DNA of 64,000 bases from Toxorhynchites rutilus septentrionalis (taxonomy: Eukaryota > Arthropoda > Insecta > Diptera > Culicidae), in contig NC_073744.1 in NCBI RefSeq assembly GCF_029784135.1, positions 11,409,429 through 11,473,428 on the forward strand. Reading direction: 5' to 3'. Below are positions 46,437-57,246 of the stretch, piece by piece; positions within the stretch are counted from its first letter, which is position 1, and the number at the start of each line of letters is the position of its first letter. Under the pieces are notes generated by a model, which saw only the letters and a program-made list of their open reading frames with translations, was not told the origin of the DNA and ran no database searches. The position numbers and the translations under genes were made by a program.

Positions 46437-46717
46437 TTCTTCTTCTTCTTCTTCAATGGCATTAACGTTCCTAGAGGAACTTCGCCGTCTCAACGTAGTA
46501 TTACTTGCGTCATTTTTATTAGTACTTAGTTGAGATTTCTATGCCAAATAACACGCCTTGAATGCATTCTGAGTGGCAAGCTCTAGAATACGCGTGATCA
46601 CAGTGCAAGTCGGAGGAAATTTCTTTGACGAAAAATTCCACCGACCAGAACGGGAATTGAACCCGAACCCCCGGCATGTTAGTTATGACGCTAACCACTC
46701 GGCCACGGGAGCACAAT
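46437..46717 (-). mobile_element. tRNA-derived SINE, minus strand
   Basis: On the minus strand it starts CCCGTGGCCGAGTGGTTAGC (A box), then GGGTTCGGGTTCAATTCCCG (B box), and runs to a GAAGAAGAAGAAGAA tail. It is a nearly complete copy of the family. Confidence 0.8.
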
Positions 46718-47905
46718 GTAGTTGCATGTAGGTTGCATGTAGTTCTAACATATGATTTCTAGCTGGCTCAAATGGAATGCGCTTGATAGGACAGAGAAAA
46801 ATATCTGCATTCAGACTCAGTAACCATCTCTGAATCTGAATGATTCAACGGCAAACCGGCCCGTGAATCTCATATGCTGCCGAACCAAATATACAGCTTA
46901 CAGGCTACGTTCAGAGGACAAGAGAGTATTGCTAGACTCTCTTCGAAAATTCTCACAGCTGTTTAACGTTATGAGTACAAGTTCTTCAGCACATACGCAT
47001 GGAAACATTCGTTCTCGCTCTTTTCCCTCGCGTGGCATCTTCAGCGCAAACATCAGTTGCTCGGTGTGTTAGTATGAGAGTTTCAGAGCAGCTGAACTGT
47101 TTTACTGTTCGTTCATTCAAATTTGAATGAATGGTGAAGGAACTGCCGCAGAGGACAAATTCAGCGTTCCGGAGGAGATTCGCAAGCAGAAACTATCCAA
47201 GTTTGCCAAAAAGTACATTGTGTGGCAAGCGATATATATTGCGGAAAGCGGAGCGCCACCTTCGTGATGACCGGCACGGTAAACGGGCAGGTTTACCTTA
47301 AGAAGTGCCCACAGAAGCGTTTACTACCACTATTGAAGCAGCACGAGGGCCCGACCATCTTCTGGCCGGATCTCGCTTCGTGCCACTATTCAAAGGACGT
47401 GTTGGAGTGGTACGGAGCCAACGGGGTCACCTTCGTGCCAAAGGAAATGAATCCGCCCAACGCGCCGGAGCTTCGCCCAATAGAGAAATATTGGGCGATT
47501 ATAAAGTAGGCCCTCCGGAAGGCCCAAATGTTGTCAAATCGGAGGCGGACTTCAAGAGAAAATGGATTTCTGTTCTAAAAAAAACTACAACCTGACGTTG
47601 TACAGAACCTTATGGACGGGGTAAAGAGGAAGGTGCGACCATACGGGCTTGGGCTCGAAGTATGAATAAAAAGAAAATGCCAAAAGTTGTTTAATAGTTT
47701 TTATTTTACTGTCTAAAATTTTCAAAAGGATCGGTCTACTGGGCGAATTTCTACAGCGTTTTTTCCGTGATGCAATTTGATGTGACACACCCTTTAATAT
47801 ATGAGCTCAATCACTATCGAACTTTTCGAGGTTTTGAAGCGCACATAAACGAGCAGAACAATTGTATGTGCATCTATTATTTTTCTATTATTAAAATCGT
47901 TACAG

Positions 47906-47960
47906 GAGGGTTGTGCCCGAGACACGACCGCATTGTTGACGTAGGATTCCGTTAGGCTAT
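47906..47960 (-). repeat. Terminus of a palindrome-ended element
   Basis: In reverse it matches the end at about 27330-27370 (GGAATCCTACGTCAACTATG against this copy). No facing left end was found nearby. Confidence 0.5.
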
Positions 47961-48111
47961 CTGTTGCATGCTAATTTTGGATATCATCGAAGAATTACAT
48001 CTTTATTCTACATACATATTACATCGCTAAAAATCAGGATTTTGCACCACCTTAGCAAACCCCCCTCCCCCCTCCCCAAAACGCAATTTCCTATCTCTAA
48101 TACATAGAAAG

Positions 48112-49085
48112 TAACGCAACTTCATAAATAGATCAATTCACTTATCAGACTGTGTTGCGCTTCATTGACACGAGTCTTTGAATACATTTGAAAAAAAAAA
48201 TAACAATTCAATACTAAAGTAAAATGTATGAACGATATGTTCCGATGAACAATTGCACATATGAATATATATAGAAGGTGCATTTGCATATGAAGTAAAA
48301 TTCTGATTATACGCGAGCGTAACATGAGCAAATTTAGAACACATGCGAATTGGGGCTCTTTTGGTATTAACAAGTTCTTCTTCATAGTAACTCGATGTTG
48401 ATGATTCCTTAATATTTTCCTCCATTGATCGTATTGTTTTCACATATTCACGTTGGAGAGCATTAACCCTTCTGTTCGTTGATCGAGGCATTTTGATTGA
48501 ATGTAATACTTTTCTGCTAACTGTTTTTGAAAGCATAGGCAGCCGTGGCAGTGTTCCGAGCTCTGCAATACAAATTTCTTACCCAATGTTAAAGTTGCTA
48601 AAACTTACATTATAGACCCAAACGTAAGAATAATAATTGTATTGATATCAACACAATTTTATTCTATTGATTTTCATGACATGAAACGCTATGACTCAGG
48701 AATAACATTATATTGAGTGGTTTTGATAGCTGTTTCGATGATGTTGTCTTGCATCTATGTCGGAAAAATAACGATGCTTTCACCAATACAAACAAAACCA
48801 TTGCCGAAGATTGAAAAATGAAAATTTAACGTTCCAGAGCACTTGCTCGAATTTTCCGACATTTTTCACTATACAGTGCGACAGCAGATGGAAATTTAAT
48901 ATCTTGTGAGTAATCGATTAGTGTTTTGTTGATATTACTTGGTGAGAGATGTGCGAAAACGATCATTTTCTTCACACTGTTTCGCAAAATAATTGATTTT
49001 CGGGCAAGGGGTGATGAAGGGAGATGAAAGAAATGAGCGCCATTGTGGCAGCCATTTGTGGCTAGCTTCCACCTTCACCTTAAAC
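48112..49085. repeat. Long dispersed repeat, copy 2 (empty site)
   Basis: It matches 24590-26010 but lacks the pogo/Tigger-like MITE. A minus-strand frame (48491 downward) reads MPRSTNRRVNALQREYVKTI and stays open for about 80 codons. I do not recognise it. It is probably a fragment of a transposon protein. Confidence 0.6.
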
Positions 49086-49266
49086 AGTTGAATTTAGTTA
49101 CCAAATATTTCGACGTCAAAGTCAATCTCAAGCTTTTCAAAGCGTAAGTTTTTCCTCATTTTATGTATGGTGATTTTGTATACACCAATGCCACTCGACA
49201 ATCAATTAACAGACTAAAAGTAGCTTTGAAGCATAAGGCTTAAGGTATGTTTTCAATATTCCTAGA

Positions 49267-49584
49267 ATGGGAAGGGTTTCGCCCTTACAAAAACGATTAT
49301 TGGGATGCCCATTCAACCAATTCTATAAGTACCGAGTTTGTTCTATCTTGTCTCGTTTGATAACGACTAAAGTTCCTAATTACCTATTTTCTAAGTTAAT
49401 TCCATTCCGTAATACACGAGTAAATCATTTTTTAATACCATTTCATTCATCGCACTATTATAATCAGTCGCTGTTCTCTAGAGGCATAGTACATTGGAAT
49501 CGTTTACTAACTAATATAAAAAATTGTTCACCTAAACACAATTTCAAGCGGGATTTACTTTTTCACTTGAATAGTGTTAATTAG
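49267..49584 (+). pseudogene. LINE reverse transcriptase C-terminal fragment (tentative)
   Basis: The frame reads LPKRLLG-like start, then FNQFYKYRVCSILSRL, and later SLFSRGIVHWNRLLTNIKN and FKRDLLFHLNSVN. The pattern R-G-x-x-x-W-N-x-L followed by F-K-x-x-L is common at the C-terminus of CR1/L2-like LINE ORF2 proteins. It is a tail fragment only. Confidence 0.45.
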
Positions 49585-49724
49585 CTTGTTGTAGTTGAGA
49601 AACGAATACGATGTAATTTAAGTAATGAATAAGTTTTCACATATTCTACAAAGTAGACCAAATTGTAGCATTAAAAGAGGCAAATGTCTCAAGTTACATG
49701 ATTTATTCATACAATGAATCTATC

Positions 49725-51118
49725 TATCTATATATATAAAAATGGAGTGATGTCTGTCTGTCTGTCTGATTCTTATAGACTCGGAAACTACTGAACCGAT
49801 CGACATGAAAATTGGTATGTAGGGGTTTTTGGGGCCGGGGAAGGTTTTCGTGATATTTTGAGACCCCTCCCCCCTCTCTAAGGGGGGGCTGCCATACAAA
49901 TGAAACACAAATTTCTGCATTACTCGGAAATTAACCAAGCAAACGAAACCAAAGTTGGCATGTGAAAGTTTTAGGGTGCAATAAATGTTTCTATGATGGT
50001 TAGACAGTCCTTCCCCCACTCAAAGGGGGGGCTGCCATACAAATGAAACACAAAGTTCTGCATTACTCGAGAATTAATCAAGCAAATGAAACCAAATTTG
50101 GCATGTGGAGGTTTTAGGATGCAATAAATGTTTCTATGGTGATAAGATACTCCTTCCCCCTCTCTTAGAGGGGGCTGCCATACAAATGTAACACAATTTT
50201 TTGCATTACTCGGAAATTAATCAATCAAACGAAACCAAAGTTGGCATGTGAAAGTTTTAGGGTGCAATAAATGTTTCTATGATGGTTAGACAGTCCTTCC
50301 CCCACTCAAAGGGGGGGCTGCCATACAAATGAAACACAAAGTTCTGCATTACTCGAGAATTAATCAAGCAAATGAAACCAAATTTGGCATGTGGAGGTTT
50401 TAGGATGCAATAAATGTTTCTATGGTGATAAGATACTCCTTCCCCCTCTCTTAGAGGGGGCTGCCATACAAATGTAACACAATTTTTTGCATTACTCGGA
50501 AATTAATCAATCAAACGAAACCAAAGTTGGCATGTGAAAGTTTTAGGGTGCAATAAATGTTTCTATGATGGTTAGACAGTCCTTCCCCCACTCAAAGGGG
50601 GGGCTGCCATACAAATGAAACACAAAGTTCTGCATTACTCGAGAATTAATCAAGCAAATGAAACCAAATTTGGCATGTGGAGGTTTTAGGATGCAATAAA
50701 TGTTTCTATGGTGATAAGATACTCCTTCCCCCTCTCTTAGAGGGGGCTGCCGTACAAATGAAACACAAATTTTTGCATTACTCGGAAATTAATCAATTAA
50801 ACGAAACCAAAGTTGGCATGTGAAAGTTTTAGGGTGCAATAAATGTTTCTATGATGGTTAGACAGTCCTTCCCCCACTCAAAGGGGGGGCTGCCATACAA
50901 ATGAAACACAAATTTTTGCATTACCCGAGAATTAATCAAGCAAATTAAACCAAATTAGGCATATGGAAACTTTAGGGTGCAATGAATGTTTCTATGGTGG
51001 TTAGATACCCCTCCCCTCTCTCTTAGGGGTGGCTGCCATACAAATAAAACACAAATTTCTGCATTACTCGAGAATTAATCAAGTAAATGGGCGGGACGAA
51101 GTTTGCCGGGTTAGCTGG
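49725..51118 (+). mobile_element. Helitron-like element with tandem repeats
   Basis: It starts in TCTATATATATAAAAATGG with a GTCT microsatellite and ends GACGAAGTTTGCCGGGTTAG then CTGG, equivalent to the CTAG ends of the copies at 4706 and 8076. It is non-coding and mostly tandem repeats. Confidence 0.65.
50003..51060 (+). repeat. 286-bp higher-order tandem repeat
   Basis: The word GACAGTCCTTCCCCCACTC recurs at 50003, 50289, 50575 and 50861, exactly 286 bases apart. Each 286-bp unit is two diverged 143-bp monomers, both with CTGCCATACAAATG and a poly-C/G block. The last units are more diverged. Confidence 0.9.
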
Positions 51119-51243
51119 TAAATATATAACAACCCCTAATACGATATATAGAGCAAATGGGAAATCACTTATTCCCTCACTTTTCCAATTTTTCTCGGCA
51201 TATGAACTTTCCTTGAATGAAAATAAACACAAAAAAAAATTAG

Positions 51244-52568
51244 TGGGTTATATCCATGATATAACCACAAGGTTGACGTGGAACTACCTTAGCTGAGCAA
51301 TCATTCGTTTGTATTGATTAAATTCTTGATTGAATGAAACAGTTTCCAAATTCAATTGAGTTTCAATATATTTGCTCTGTGAGTGAAAAAAATGAACAAA
51401 TGCCGTGTAAAGTCAATTCATTTATTGTGATTGATTGTTCTTCGTTACAAGTAAATTTAATGACGGACCTTTTACGTTTGGTATGATGACTAGAACAAAA
51501 TATATGTACGGAAGAATTATCAAACGTTTGATGAACCAGCCTAAGGCTGAAAATCTTTCCAATAAAGACAACAAAAAAATTATCAAACGATTATTTTATT
51601 TTACATTTCCCTCTGAAGTTTACATCCCAAAAGTGTACATACTTCTCGAATCTCGAATTTGCTTGAAACTGGGAAGTTCATTCGCTTCTAGTGGCTGCAC
51701 GATTTTCCTAAGTTTAGAAGATCATGTTAGGACAGACATATTCCACTCTGCACAAAGGCAAGCGAGGACAAAAGTACTCGCAGTTTGCATTTATTTGCAG
51801 AGCCGATTTCCCCAGAAACCACGGTTTTGAAGTCTGTGTTAGGGAAACACATTTCAATCGGAACAAAAATACCCCCGATTTGTATGAATTCGCAATGCCG
51901 ATTTCCCCACGCTTCATGGATTTGAAGTCTGTGTTAGGGAAACACATTCCAGTCGGAACAAAAATACCCCCGACTTGCATGAATTTGAAATACCGATTTC
52001 TCCAGGCACCTTGGTTTAGAAATCTCTATTAGGGAACACATTTCGGTGGGAACAAAAGCTCCCCCTACTTTCGTGTGTTCTTTTTCTTCTTTTTGGCTTT
52101 AAGAGGGTTTAAACTTTTCAGTTCACTCGCCTCTAGGCTCTTTCGTGTGCTTGCAATGCCGATTTCGCTGCTTGGTTTTAAAGTCTGTGTTAGGGAACAT
52201 TTTTCGATGAGAACAAAAGTCCCCCTACTTTCATGTATTTGCAATGCCGATTTCCCCAAGGCTGCTTGGTTTTGATGGCTGTGTTAGGGAAACCGTAAAT
52301 CGGGCCAATCAAAACGATGCAGTTAGGGCGTTTAGATAACGCCTAATATTTTACAGTTATTCAATTGTTTATCTAATGAAAAACAACATTTTGTTAGTTG
52401 CGATAGATGCGTAGAAATATTCCCTATCAAGTGATGCAAACATCTCTCCTATCCAGTACGAAATGTTCGAGCTATAAGCATTCGAAATATTTCATTTTTT
52501 CCTGCATGTTCTGTGTTTAGGTTTTCATTTTACCCTCCATATATTCCGGTTAGACGTAGTCCCACGTC
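51244..52568 (-). mobile_element. Palindrome-ended element with about 95-bp tandem units, copy 2
   Basis: It is the reverse-oriented counterpart of 27414-28676. The palindrome GACGTAGTCCCACGTC is at 52553-52568 and the hairpin end at 51244. Tandem units (AGTCTGTGTTAGGGAAACAC) recur at about 51831, 51926 and 52022, then 52182 and 52276. Confidence 0.65.
52078..52139 (-). mobile_element. Very short hairpin retroposon, copy 4
   Basis: A 62-bp insertion inside a tandem unit, bounded by exact 10-bp repeats CTTTCGTGTG (52068-52077 and 52140-52149). On the minus strand it starts GAGCCTAGAGGCGAGTGAAC and ends in an A-rich tail. Confidence 0.75.
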
Positions 52569-53192
52569 AAAAACAGACAGCTTGAATCGAACGATCCGTT
52601 CTCGAGCAGGAACATACATTGGTTTTATGTTTATGAAAATTGAAATAAATCATGTCACATTTCAAATCATTTTAACACGACTGCTACCTTATACAGTTTT
52701 GCACTTACACTTGTGTTAAATGTTTCACGATACACGATCGGTAATTGATATGAAATTTCACGAAGCAACCAACATTGAAGTTCCAAATTTTAATTTTATT
52801 GGTTATTATTAATCGTACCACTCACCTTACTTACAATAGAAAATTGCCGATTTCCTCCGGGCAGTTTGGTTTTGATATCTCTGTTAGGGAACACATTTCG
52901 GTGGGAACAAAAGCTCCCCCTACTTTCATGTATTTGCAATGCCGATTTCTCCGTATCTTCAATTTCGACCAATCAGAAGTGGGTATTTTCGTTAGGATAT
53001 GTGTTCAGATTTTTAAATTGTTCGATAGTTAGTTTCATGACATATATTATTTTATTCAAAGTAAAAAATTGTTACGCAATGCCGAAATCAATTGACGAAC
53101 AAATCTTATCAATCCATCATGAAATAACTGAGCAATAATGCTGGATTGCTCGATTTTCGATTTTCAATTTGTACCCCAATATATTTCCGAAA

Positions 53193-53208
53193 GACGTAAT
53201 CCTACGTC
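53193..53208 (-). repeat. Left palindrome of a truncated element
   Basis: GACGTAATCCTACGTC with the arm extending leftward to about 52780. The arm matches 26990-27140 in reverse. Confidence 0.5.
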
Positions 53209-53419
53209 AAAAAGAATTTAGGATTAGGAATATTTCATGAAATAATGAACGCACAGCAAATCGATGGACAAAACTGCCCACTGTCCACTACAAACTTGAA
53301 AATATTCTATAAAAGGTCTAGTTGTTGCCTTGACAAATGCATTATTTTATAAACAACAGAGTTACAGCGTTCAAAAATCACTCAAAATTTTCGATGTCGC
53401 ATTTTTCACCTCTCTTTTT

Positions 53420-54304
53420 GACGTAGGATTACGTCTTTCATTTCTATACTGGGGTGTAAAATCAAAGTTTCGAAAACGAAAGCGTTACGCCGGAGACCGA
53501 GATTTTGAGTGTTAATAGCTCCTAAACAACTGAACGAAATGGTATGATAAACACTTCATTCGAAAGATAAAATGTCTACGCATTCTATACTTGTTACTTT
53601 CTGATCCAAAAACTTGTTTCAATAGTCTTAAATTTGCTTTCAAATAGGCTATTGAAATCACCAATCGGTATATAAGCGAGCGCCGCTCGGAAATCCACTC
53701 AGTTCTAATTGAACAGCGATTGGAGCATGTTGTCGCTGTTGTGGTGAAGCTCTTCATTTATCATGAAAGCGCGGATGAACGGTGTCACCAAGAGCCTGTT
53801 TGTGCACCCTAGGCCAGAAGGGAATCCATCAGGAGGAGAGTGATGCTACAAACGGTTCCCCGGGAAGATCTCGAAGCAGCCGCTACACACACACACATAC
53901 ACGCACGGAATTCTTTCCGTTTGGATGCCATTCGGCATCGAGAAAGATCCGGAAAATAATCTGCCAGTTCCTCTAGGAATTTAGAAATACATTCATGTGA
54001 AAGAGTTTATTTGAATGTTTTCTATCCATGTAACACTGTGACCAAATACATTAGGTTTTGTGATTTTTCAATCAATCGCAATCAACAGGATAGCTTCTGA
54101 AGATTATTCTTCCCCATCAGTAGGATATTTTCGTATCCAATATTGGATCCATAAAATCTTGTGCCTCCAACGTAACGCTCTCGTTTTCGAAGTTCTCCAA
54201 ATATTCATTCATTCAGCATGAATTCAGATTCAACTTCATACAAATGATCTCTAAATCAACGATAGTCCTACGTCACCCTTGCGGTTATACCATAGATATA
54301 ACCC
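53420..54304 (+). mobile_element. Palindrome-ended element with internal promoter, copy 3
   Basis: The left palindrome GACGTAGGATTACGTC and right end TAGTCCTACGTCACCCTTGC with hairpin enclose 885 bp. It is the shortest of the three copies and lacks both the repeated body of copy 1 and the LINE of copy 2. TATATAAG is at 53669-53676 and TCAGTT at 53699-53704. Confidence 0.7.
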
Positions 54305-54738
54305 ACTTCCTGTTTTCTTCAAATGTAGTTCTTTGCCCACTCCGGAATACGACCGGTTACAGGAAATGTTGGTTCATCTATACACTCGATTCACTTTTAG
54401 TCATCAGCGCAATACGAAACCTGTTCCGCAATAGCATTGATACTTAGTTTCTTCCAAATTTCATTTATTTCATAATACGAATTATCAATTGAACTTTCCT
54501 TGAGACCAATTTTTTGCCCTCAAGTGACTTCAATTCAAAAAGTAACGCTGATTGGCACGATTCAATCGTATTCATCTGAAAGATAAAGGAATTTTGCATT
54601 AAATTCTTTTGAGAAACATTTAAATTAGTGGAAGACAACAAGAAGGATAATAGAAGAAATTGTATAGAGATTGAAGAGCCTCAGTTTGGTTGATAGAAAC
54701 AATCAAGTTTATCATGCATTTTTGGAAAATTTATAAAA
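54305..54738. other. No gene recognised
   Basis: A short spacer between two palindrome-ended elements, with no recognisable gene. Confidence 0.4.
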
Positions 54739-55069
54739 GACGGGTGGGTAATGTCGGGGACATAACCGGAGTGACGTAGGACTGTACAAAGGGGACAGCT
54801 TTTGTTAAATATATATTTTAAATATATTGTTTTATATTCTTCTCCTACGTAAATACCTACCTATCCACCTGAAAAATGGATTAGTTTACTGTTTACTCTT
54901 TATGAATATGTTGATGGTTCTGAAAAGAACCTTTGGTGTTGTGTTTTTGTTATCACTCGATATCTCCATCTTGTTCGGTTAAACCTTTCTGTTTAGCTAT
55001 TGCGTTTGCCACTCGCCACAGCTTTCACAGTTGGAAAATTTCTTCCCATCCAGCTTGTGACATGTTGTA

Positions 55070-55289
55070 CAGTAAGTTACATTCAATGCAACGTGCCGAA
55101 GCACCACTCAGTGTCACATTGGAGGCGATTTTAACCTGTAATTGAACATTTGCGATGACAGTGGTACAGTGTCGACTTTCAATGTGGGGTCATAATTTGG
55201 ATCTCTATGTTTACAAAAATGTCCAACTAAATATGTCGCATTACAGGTCCGTCTAATTAGCTAAATGTCGAGATAAGTGTAAATTACTG
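55070..55289. mobile_element. TA-target MITE (CAGTAATTTACA family) in copy C
   Basis: Flanked by TA on the left. It lies at the same point of the host element as the MITE in copy A, so it was inherited and did not insert separately. Confidence 0.7.
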
Positions 55290-55442
55290 TACTTTCAATC
55301 AGAACAACTGCCAAATACACATACTCATCATATCCTGGCAAACAAATTATGAAAAAATCAATTTGTGTTTTATTATTATTTTGGATATTATTTTAGAAAG
55401 CATTGAACTGTATTTCGTAAACTCTTTTTTGAAAGGTTTAAT

Positions 55443-55458
55443 GGCCCTGATAAGCGCC
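55443..55458 (-). terminator. Histone-type 3' stem-loop of H2A pseudogene 3
   Basis: On the minus strand GGCGCTTATCAGGGCC follows the H2A remnant of copy C. The base sequence equals that at 11801-11816. Confidence 0.6.
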
Positions 55459-55519
55459 TTGTTTTATGGAATGGTTCCAATTTAGAAAACTTTGTACTCG
55501 TGGTTTTGAAAAAAACCAT

Positions 55520-55903
55520 TTCGAACGCCCTCGATGCCGCCTTGTTCTGGATTTGCCACCAAAGCAGAATGTATAAAGAACAAACTTTTTTCTTCTGCTA
55601 CCAGCTGCCGTTTTGCGATTGCGTTTGCCACTCGCCACTCGCTGCAACTGCCTGTTGTCTTGATGTCCACCGAACCGAATATGTGTTCTGTTCCGAATGT
55701 GGGTTTTCTTATCGTCGCGAGCAGCTTTGCCAGCTAACTCGATCACTTCGGCGGCCGAAATTATATAACGCCGGCTAGGTGGACTGGTGCACTGGTACTA
55801 ACGCGCTCGGCCTAACTACCCTTGCGGGGAACTCCAGACCAACACGGTTCGAGCGGGATTTTGCCTTTCCCTTCACTTTTCCTCCTTTACCATGTCCAGA
55901 CAT
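55520..55903 (-). pseudogene. Histone H2A pseudogene 3
   Basis: The minus-strand ATG at 55903 is intact: [20 protein letters not shown], then V-G-L-E-F-P, matching the H2A tail with a few changes (R to H, A to V, Q to E). A deletion then removes the start of the histone fold and shifts frame. RKGS*AERV and later AAEVIELAGKAARDDKKTHI are recognisable in other frames. It cannot make H2A, but a truncated tail peptide of about 44 residues is open. Confidence 0.85.
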
Positions 55904-55961
55904 GACTGCTTGGGTTGGTTTGTTGATGTGTTGTGATGCGAACCGATGTGGTGTACGGTTT

Positions 55962-56018
55962 GTTTGTTTCTTTGTTTTTAAGAGGCTTTAAACTTTGCAG
56001 TTCATTCGCCTCTAAACA
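55962..56018 (-). mobile_element. Very short hairpin retroposon, copy 5
   Basis: A 57-bp insertion bounded by exact 10-bp repeats TGTACGGTTT (55952-55961 and 56019-56028). The homologous site in copy A (about 11297-11310, AAACCGTACACC) is empty, which proves it was an insertion. On the minus strand it reads TTTAGAGGCGAATGAACTGC and ends in an A-rich tail. Confidence 0.85.
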
Positions 56019-57164
56019 TGTACGGTTTGGATGAGAATGATCGTTACGGCAGCGGAGCGGGGATTTTTAAGCTGACTGGCTGGCTCGAGAATTACGCATG
56101 TGTGAGACTGCGACCAATGTTTCGTTCATTTTTTTTCTTTTTCCTTTCCAATCGTGCTTCATTCTATTTCGTTGCTGCTCTGGTTGCCCGTTTTGGTCGG
56201 TACGATTTGAGGAGCACAAAATGGACCAATCAAAAATGGGCACATAGTGCATTTTGACAATGGTTGATATTTCACAATTATTCAATTATTTATCTCAAGA
56301 AAATATGAAATGTTATTGGTTATGATAGATGCGTAGATATATTTCCTATCAATTGATGCAAAAACCTTTGCGATCTATTGAGAAATGCTCGAGTTATAAG
56401 CGTTCCAAATCTTGCATTTTTTCCTACTTGTTCAGTGCCTAGATTTCCATTTCACCCCCTATATCTTCCGGTTAGACGTAGTCCTACGTCAAAAAACCCA
56501 TAAAAACACGAAATTAAAGTTTCTTCTTTACTTCTAAAAGATACTTGGTTTAATTAATTTAAATGTTTTACAACTGCATTCTATGCAAAATTTTCTCACC
56601 TTTCAAATGAGCAACATGATCATTCTGAATAGCGTACTTTTCAAATCAGAGTCAGTTCAAGGCATAAAATTGGGCTCAAGAAAAGTTCAACAGCTTTATC
56701 CTAGTTGGTAAATAAGATAATATATAATGAAGGATTTTTTCATCAAATATGATCTTTTATCACCTCCTAAAATATATCAAATCGGCTAACTAATTCCATG
56801 TATATTTTTATTAGAATGGTGGATCAATTGTTTTACGTTTGACGACAAGTGGTAAATATTGCATCCTTTGTGTAAGTTTCTACAACACGATAATTGTTTA
56901 GGAGTGTTTTCAAACTTTTTACTAGATTATGTATTTTGTACACAATTGGTTGTTTATTAGATTTTCAATGATTTTCCTTTTTTAACTTGACGTTCAGTTT
57001 CTCTGAAAAAGTTCAATGATATGAGAAAAATACATAAACGTTTGACTGGGCAGCACTCTCAAGCGTCTCAATCTGTTTATTGATAAATACGGAAAGTTTT
57101 GACATTTTTGAATGTGTAACAGATTTTATTTAATTTTGAATGCATTAAAAAATATTTATGCTTC

Positions 57165-57246
57165 CTGTCCACGTGGACAAGCGTGGACATTTTCTTACCC
57201 CCTACCACCCCTATAGTTGTCCACGTGGTATGTGGACGGCCCCTAA
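57165..57246. repeat. Dispersed GTCCACGTGG repeat, copy 3
   Basis: It runs from CTGTCCACGTGGACAAGCGT to GTGGTATGTGGACGGCCCCT. It is the shortest of three copies. Confidence 0.65.

Larger units (their letters stand above)
44804..47145. mobile_element. hAT-like insertion inside DD37E copy 3
   Basis: An exact 8-bp target duplication CCGCAGAG (44796-44803 and 47146-47153) flanks a 2342-bp insert. The insert ends are CAGTGCTTGG and, in reverse, CAGTTCCTTC. The 8-bp duplication and CAGT ends suit the hAT superfamily. No transposase was recognised inside. It holds two SINEs in opposite orientation. Confidence 0.8.
44153..47794 (+). mobile_element. DD37E element, copy 3, split by another insertion
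   Basis: The left end and first 650 bp are at 44153-44803 and the right part at 47146-47794, with TA at both outer flanks. The split is a hAT-like insertion at 44804-47145. Transposase pieces (44305-44803 and 47154-47665) have a frameshift near 44587, a degraded I-C-S-C region near 47230 and a nonsense codon at 47507. Confidence 0.9.
54739..56490 (-). mobile_element. Histone-bearing palindrome-ended element, copy C
   Basis: In reverse orientation it matches 10835-13714 from the palindrome (56475-56490) to the GACGGGTGGGTAATGTCGGG end (54739). It holds one H2A pseudogene, stem-loops at 55443-55458 (minus) and 54916-54931 (minus), a MITE and a tiny retroposon. It lacks the LINE tail present in copy A. 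Confidence 0.75.

Noticed and set aside
49900..51060. CRISPR-like array (regular repeats)
   Set aside because: The repeats are contiguous 143/286-bp tandem units without short unique spacers, in a eukaryotic Helitron-like element.
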